Source: Lycorma delicatula
Lineage: Eukaryota > Arthropoda > Insecta > Hemiptera > Fulgoridae
NCBI RefSeq assembly: GCF_047948215.1
Contig: NC_134455.1
Coordinates: 308,530,147-308,594,146, forward strand
Direction: 5' to 3'
Length of the DNA: 64,000 bases
Numbering within the stretch: the first letter of the stretch is position 1; the number at the start of each line of letters is the position of its first letter. Under the pieces are notes generated by a model. The model saw only the letters and a program-made list of their open reading frames with translations, did not search any database and had not been told where the DNA came from. The position numbers and the translations under genes were made by a program. Shown here in pieces: positions 60,900 to 64,000 of the stretch.

Positions 60900-61440
60900 G
60901 ACTTTTAAACATACTTTACTCATTAATTTAATGTGTTTATTAATTTTTTACTGTTTTTTTTTTTAATTGCCAATTAAAAAAGATATTGGGTTAATATAAT
61001 ACTGTACATTATTATTTTAAAAAAAGGAAAGACGATTATAGTGTAGCATTTAAATACAGAACTTATAATTTAGTTTTTATATACAGTACATAATTTTTGT
61101 AAGTTTATGTAAATAAAATTATAGTACTACAGCATAAGTACTGTAAAATTCTATTTTATGAATTTTCCGTTTAACAAACTTTTTCACCAGTCCCATGGTA
61201 CTTAGTTATACAGAAGTTTGTATGTATATATATATGTATGCATACACAGTTTTCTTTATTTTGGTTTTTTTATTTTTATTATGCAATAACGGAATTGTTC
61301 AATCATAACCGAGGATGTGGGATCTTGTAAAAGTATTTTCATGAAAAATTGAGGTAAGGTATGACTTATCTCAATATTCTGTACTAGGTAGTTTATTTAA
61401 TAGAATTTACATATAAAATAACAGATATATACTTTTTTTT
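60900..61440. other. ASAP intron 6, distal part, no recognised feature
   Basis: AT-rich DNA up to the exon 7 acceptor; probably includes the 3' flank of the second Tigger-like element. Confidence 0.35.
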
Positions 61441-61446
61441 ACATAG

Positions 61447-61720
61447 CAAACAAGCCATACTCCTGACAAAGGAACTGGTTACTCGTTACATCAGCTACAA
61501 GGTGATAAGGGAGCTGGCCTGACACGTACTGGACACCTTTTGAAAAAATCTGAAGGCAAGATGAGACGTGTATGGCAAAAAAGGCGATGCTGTGTTCAAG
61601 CTGAGGGTTTCCTGGATATTTGTCATGCTGATGAAACCAAAACACCTACTCGAGTTAACCTTCTTACTTGTCAGATAAAATTGGTGCCTGATGACAAACG
61701 TTGTTTTGATCTAGTCTCTT
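61447..61720 (+). CDS. Asap: ASAP coding exon 7 (linker and start of PH domain), residues 284-374
   Basis: Seventh coding exon, 274 nt, after an acatag acceptor and before a perfect gtaagt donor. The first residues QTSHTPDKGTGYSLHQLQGD form the BAR-PH linker. From about residue 309 the sequence is the N-terminal part of a PH domain: TRTGHLLKKSEGKMRRVWQK, then RRCCVQAEGFLDICHADE, NLLTCQIKLVPDDK and CFDLVS. PH domains of this family bind phosphoinositides and are needed for GAP activity. The exon leaves one base, so intron 7 is phase 1. The remaining PH strands, ArfGAP zinc finger, ankyrin repeats and any SH3 are outside the window, so the gene here is 3' incomplete because of the window edge, not truncation. 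Confidence 0.94.
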
Positions 61721-62830
61721 GTAAGTAATAAAGATTGTTTTTAATGTAACTGTATGTTTTCTTTCATGATTTATTGTGTTCTTTCTTATACTATGTTCAT
61801 ACAAAGTCATTTATGACAGTCAAGTAATGCATTTTTTTCAGCAGTCATTGCTTTACTATTAAGTGTGCTCGTACATATTCACACATGTGTGTACTCCCAT
61901 GCTGAAATTTTTCTTTCGTTTTATAGCTGAGATAACCTTGTGATACATGTGCGTTTATTTGTTGTGAGAGAAACTTTTACAGTGTCATAAATAACTTTTA
62001 AATTATTTTGAAGTTTATATGCAAGCTATTTTAGCATTAGATGAAACCATATTTAAAAATATATGTTAGCAATGTAGATTATGAACTTTAAAAAAAGGGA
62101 ATTATGACACTGTTCATATTGAATATGTTAGCAGTGTGAAATATTAAATGAGTTTTATAGAAACATTTATTATTTAAAATTGAGTTAACTTTATTTGTTA
62201 TTATTAGTGTAGTCACAATTATAATATCAGTAAAATATATATATCTGTATTAAATATATATTATAGCAAACCTAAATGTATTATAGAAAGGAATCATTGA
62301 ATATAACTCATTATCAATTAAAAATGCCCTTAATGATCTTTTCAAAGATTGACAATTTTTTATTTTGTTTGGAAGTTTTTATAATTTAGCTCCCACATAT
62401 GATGAGGTCTTTAAAAATGGTATTAAATTGTAAGTTTCAATGTGTTTATTGCCCTTATATGTAGTATAATAAATATTTTCAGTCTTTCTTAAGATTAAAG
62501 ATTTTATATACAAAATAATTTCATAAATACATATATGTTTCATAAATGGATTTGTCAGTAAACATACTGATACAAAAACCAGCCAGCCTACTTTCATAAC
62601 TGTGTTCATATTTAACAGACTTCTAATAGAAATTTTCTGTAAATTACAAAGTGATGAGGCACCCTATAAAACAATTTTATTATCTGACACGTGACATAAT
62701 GAGATAATATGGTAAATTGATGTGTTTTAACTTTTTATCATTTAGTAATTTTTTTTTGATTATGTACAATGAAAAATGTTGCTTACCTCAATAGTATTTT
62801 TTTTTTTTAATCATTGCTATTTGAACTGGT
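61721..62830. other. ASAP intron 7, proximal part, no recognised feature
   Basis: AT-rich intronic DNA after the exon 7 donor. Confidence 0.4.
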
Positions 62831-62839
62831 TATATGTTA

Positions 62840-63960
62840 TTCTCCATTCCTTTCTATTGTCTATTGTGTTGCTAACCCTCTTAATCTCTACATAAGTACT
62901 AGATCTTATATCCTCAGCTATCTGTTTTATACATTCCAACCTCTACAGCTTTTTTCTAGGAAAGATATTTACTTTGTAGAATTATTTTTAACAAAATGTT
63001 TTTATTCTTTAGATCTATGCTAGGTACTCGCAAATTTCTTTACTGAATAAAAGTTCTGGTAACTTAAGCCACCTGCTTTTTACCCCTAATGGCTTTGATC
63101 ATTCTTTGTAATGTTATTCCCAAAATAGCAAGATTCTGTAACTTCTAGTACATTACGTTCCACCTTTCTTAATTCCTCCTTATTAATCCTCGTTTGTGTC
63201 ACATTTCATTATCTTTGCTTTACTTTTATTTATTTTCAAACAAAAATGTTCTTTTACCAATAATTCCTCGCCATTTTCAAAATCCACTTCATTGGTGAAT
63301 CTTAACATTTTAAATTTTTTCTTGGGTAGTAGTTACTCCACTGTCAAATTTGTCTTTCAATTCCTTGTTCCCATTAAACAATTTCTACATCTTTTGTATC
63401 AGTTCTTTTAGAATCAGAGCTAACGTTTCTTCATCTTTTACTTTTATCACATCTGCTTGAATCTTTACAGATTAAATGTATATACTATTTTATTTCCAGG
63501 TTGAAAAATTTTGTTCCATTCTGTATTATAAGATTTTTATAGGTTCTACACTCATTCATTAATTCAAAATATTTTTTTGTTATCCATGGTTTTCTGTTAA
63601 CTATTACTTTTGTTCCATAAATTTCCATTCTTACTTTAATTATTCCCTATATTTAAATGCATCCATTTATTTACAAATTAAGTTACTTACATATTATTTA
63701 GTCCTGTGTCTATGATTTGTTAAAATTTTAGCTTTACATAGTTGTTTCTCTTAGCCTATCTGTATTCCATGTATTTGTTCTCATTTTCTTTAAATTTTCA
63801 TTACAACTCAGTTCTGTTTAGAATCAATAACTGCTTCTGAGTTTGTTTACAAGTCTAATTTTGTTTCAGTATCTCTGTCTAACCATTATATAATCTATGT
63901 GTTACATTCCTGATATCTCTTGGTCTCCCCTACTTATATTTTTTATGATTTTTAAAAAGT
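62840..63960 (-). pseudogene. Decayed LINE (endonuclease end and RT fragments)
   Basis: The minus-strand translation from about 63940 leftward includes a THRLYNG/IDYIMV-like end of the AP endonuclease domain and an INECRTYKNLIIQNGTKFF segment (normally a WxxExxxxxxxRRxAY type linker). Farther on come a KAKIMKCDTNE-type block near 63200 and a YKE..KPLGVKSRWLKLPELL wording near 63060. It may be the same broad LINE group as the copy at 47560-48715. Highly decayed; boundaries approximate. Confidence 0.5.
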
Positions 63961-64000
63961 GTGTTTGTAGACATGGTTAGTAGTTTATACTTAGTAAAAT

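Noticed and set aside
61439..61645. Minus-strand frame over ASAP exon 7
   Set aside because: Shadow of the coding exon on the opposite strand; the plus strand carries the conserved PH domain.

Overview
This window is AT-rich, intron-rich animal DNA, almost certainly from an insect. I infer a hemipteran from the general look of the repeats (a tRNA-derived SINE, many mariners, Tigger/pogo elements and Jockey/I-type LINEs), but nothing here proves the order. No bacterial-type gene organisation is present: most open frames are short chance frames in introns or remnants of transposable elements.

One host gene dominates. Seven plus-strand exons (5791-5916, 20794-20866, 32028-32176, 43606-43860, 45916-46001, 52888-53047, 61447-61720) join in frame into 374 residues that I recognise as the N-terminal part of ASAP, the Arf GTPase-activating protein with BAR, PH, ArfGAP, ankyrin and SH3 regions. 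The window carries the initiator ATG, the whole BAR (coiled-coil, membrane-curving) region and the start of the PH domain. The rest of PH, the ArfGAP zinc finger, the ankyrin repeats and any SH3 must lie beyond base 64000. The introns are large (14.9, 11.2, 11.4, 2.1, 6.9 and 8.4 kb, plus at least 2.3 kb of intron 7) and hold nearly all the mobile DNA.

Layout. 1-5790: upstream flank with a foldback repeat holding two tandem SINEs, and a possible divergent minus-strand first exon near 4.63 kb. Intron 1: three foldback elements, two reverse SINEs, a decayed mariner, a decayed DDE transposase, and a dispersed repeat near 18.2-18.7 kb with minisatellites. Intron 2: a GC-richer island, an hAT-like short element, a very large diverged inverted repeat near 26.4-27.7 kb and a decayed minus-strand mariner. 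Intron 3: further mariner remnants, a Jockey-like LINE on the minus strand and another minus-strand mariner. Intron 4: only low-complexity DNA. Intron 5: a minus-strand LINE, a well-delimited 1337-bp mariner with TA target duplication, and another foldback. Intron 6: a 4.15-kb Tigger/pogo-like element split by an I-type LINE, then a second Tigger-like pseudogene. Intron 7 start: a decayed LINE.

The most notable pattern is the recurrence of long inverted repeats (arms of roughly 100 to 650 bp), five of the six lying in introns of one transcribed gene, where the pre-mRNA could fold into long double-stranded RNA. Two short perfect palindromes inside transposon coding sequence look like template-switch events. 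I found no CRISPR array, rRNA, functional tRNA or new multi-gene system.
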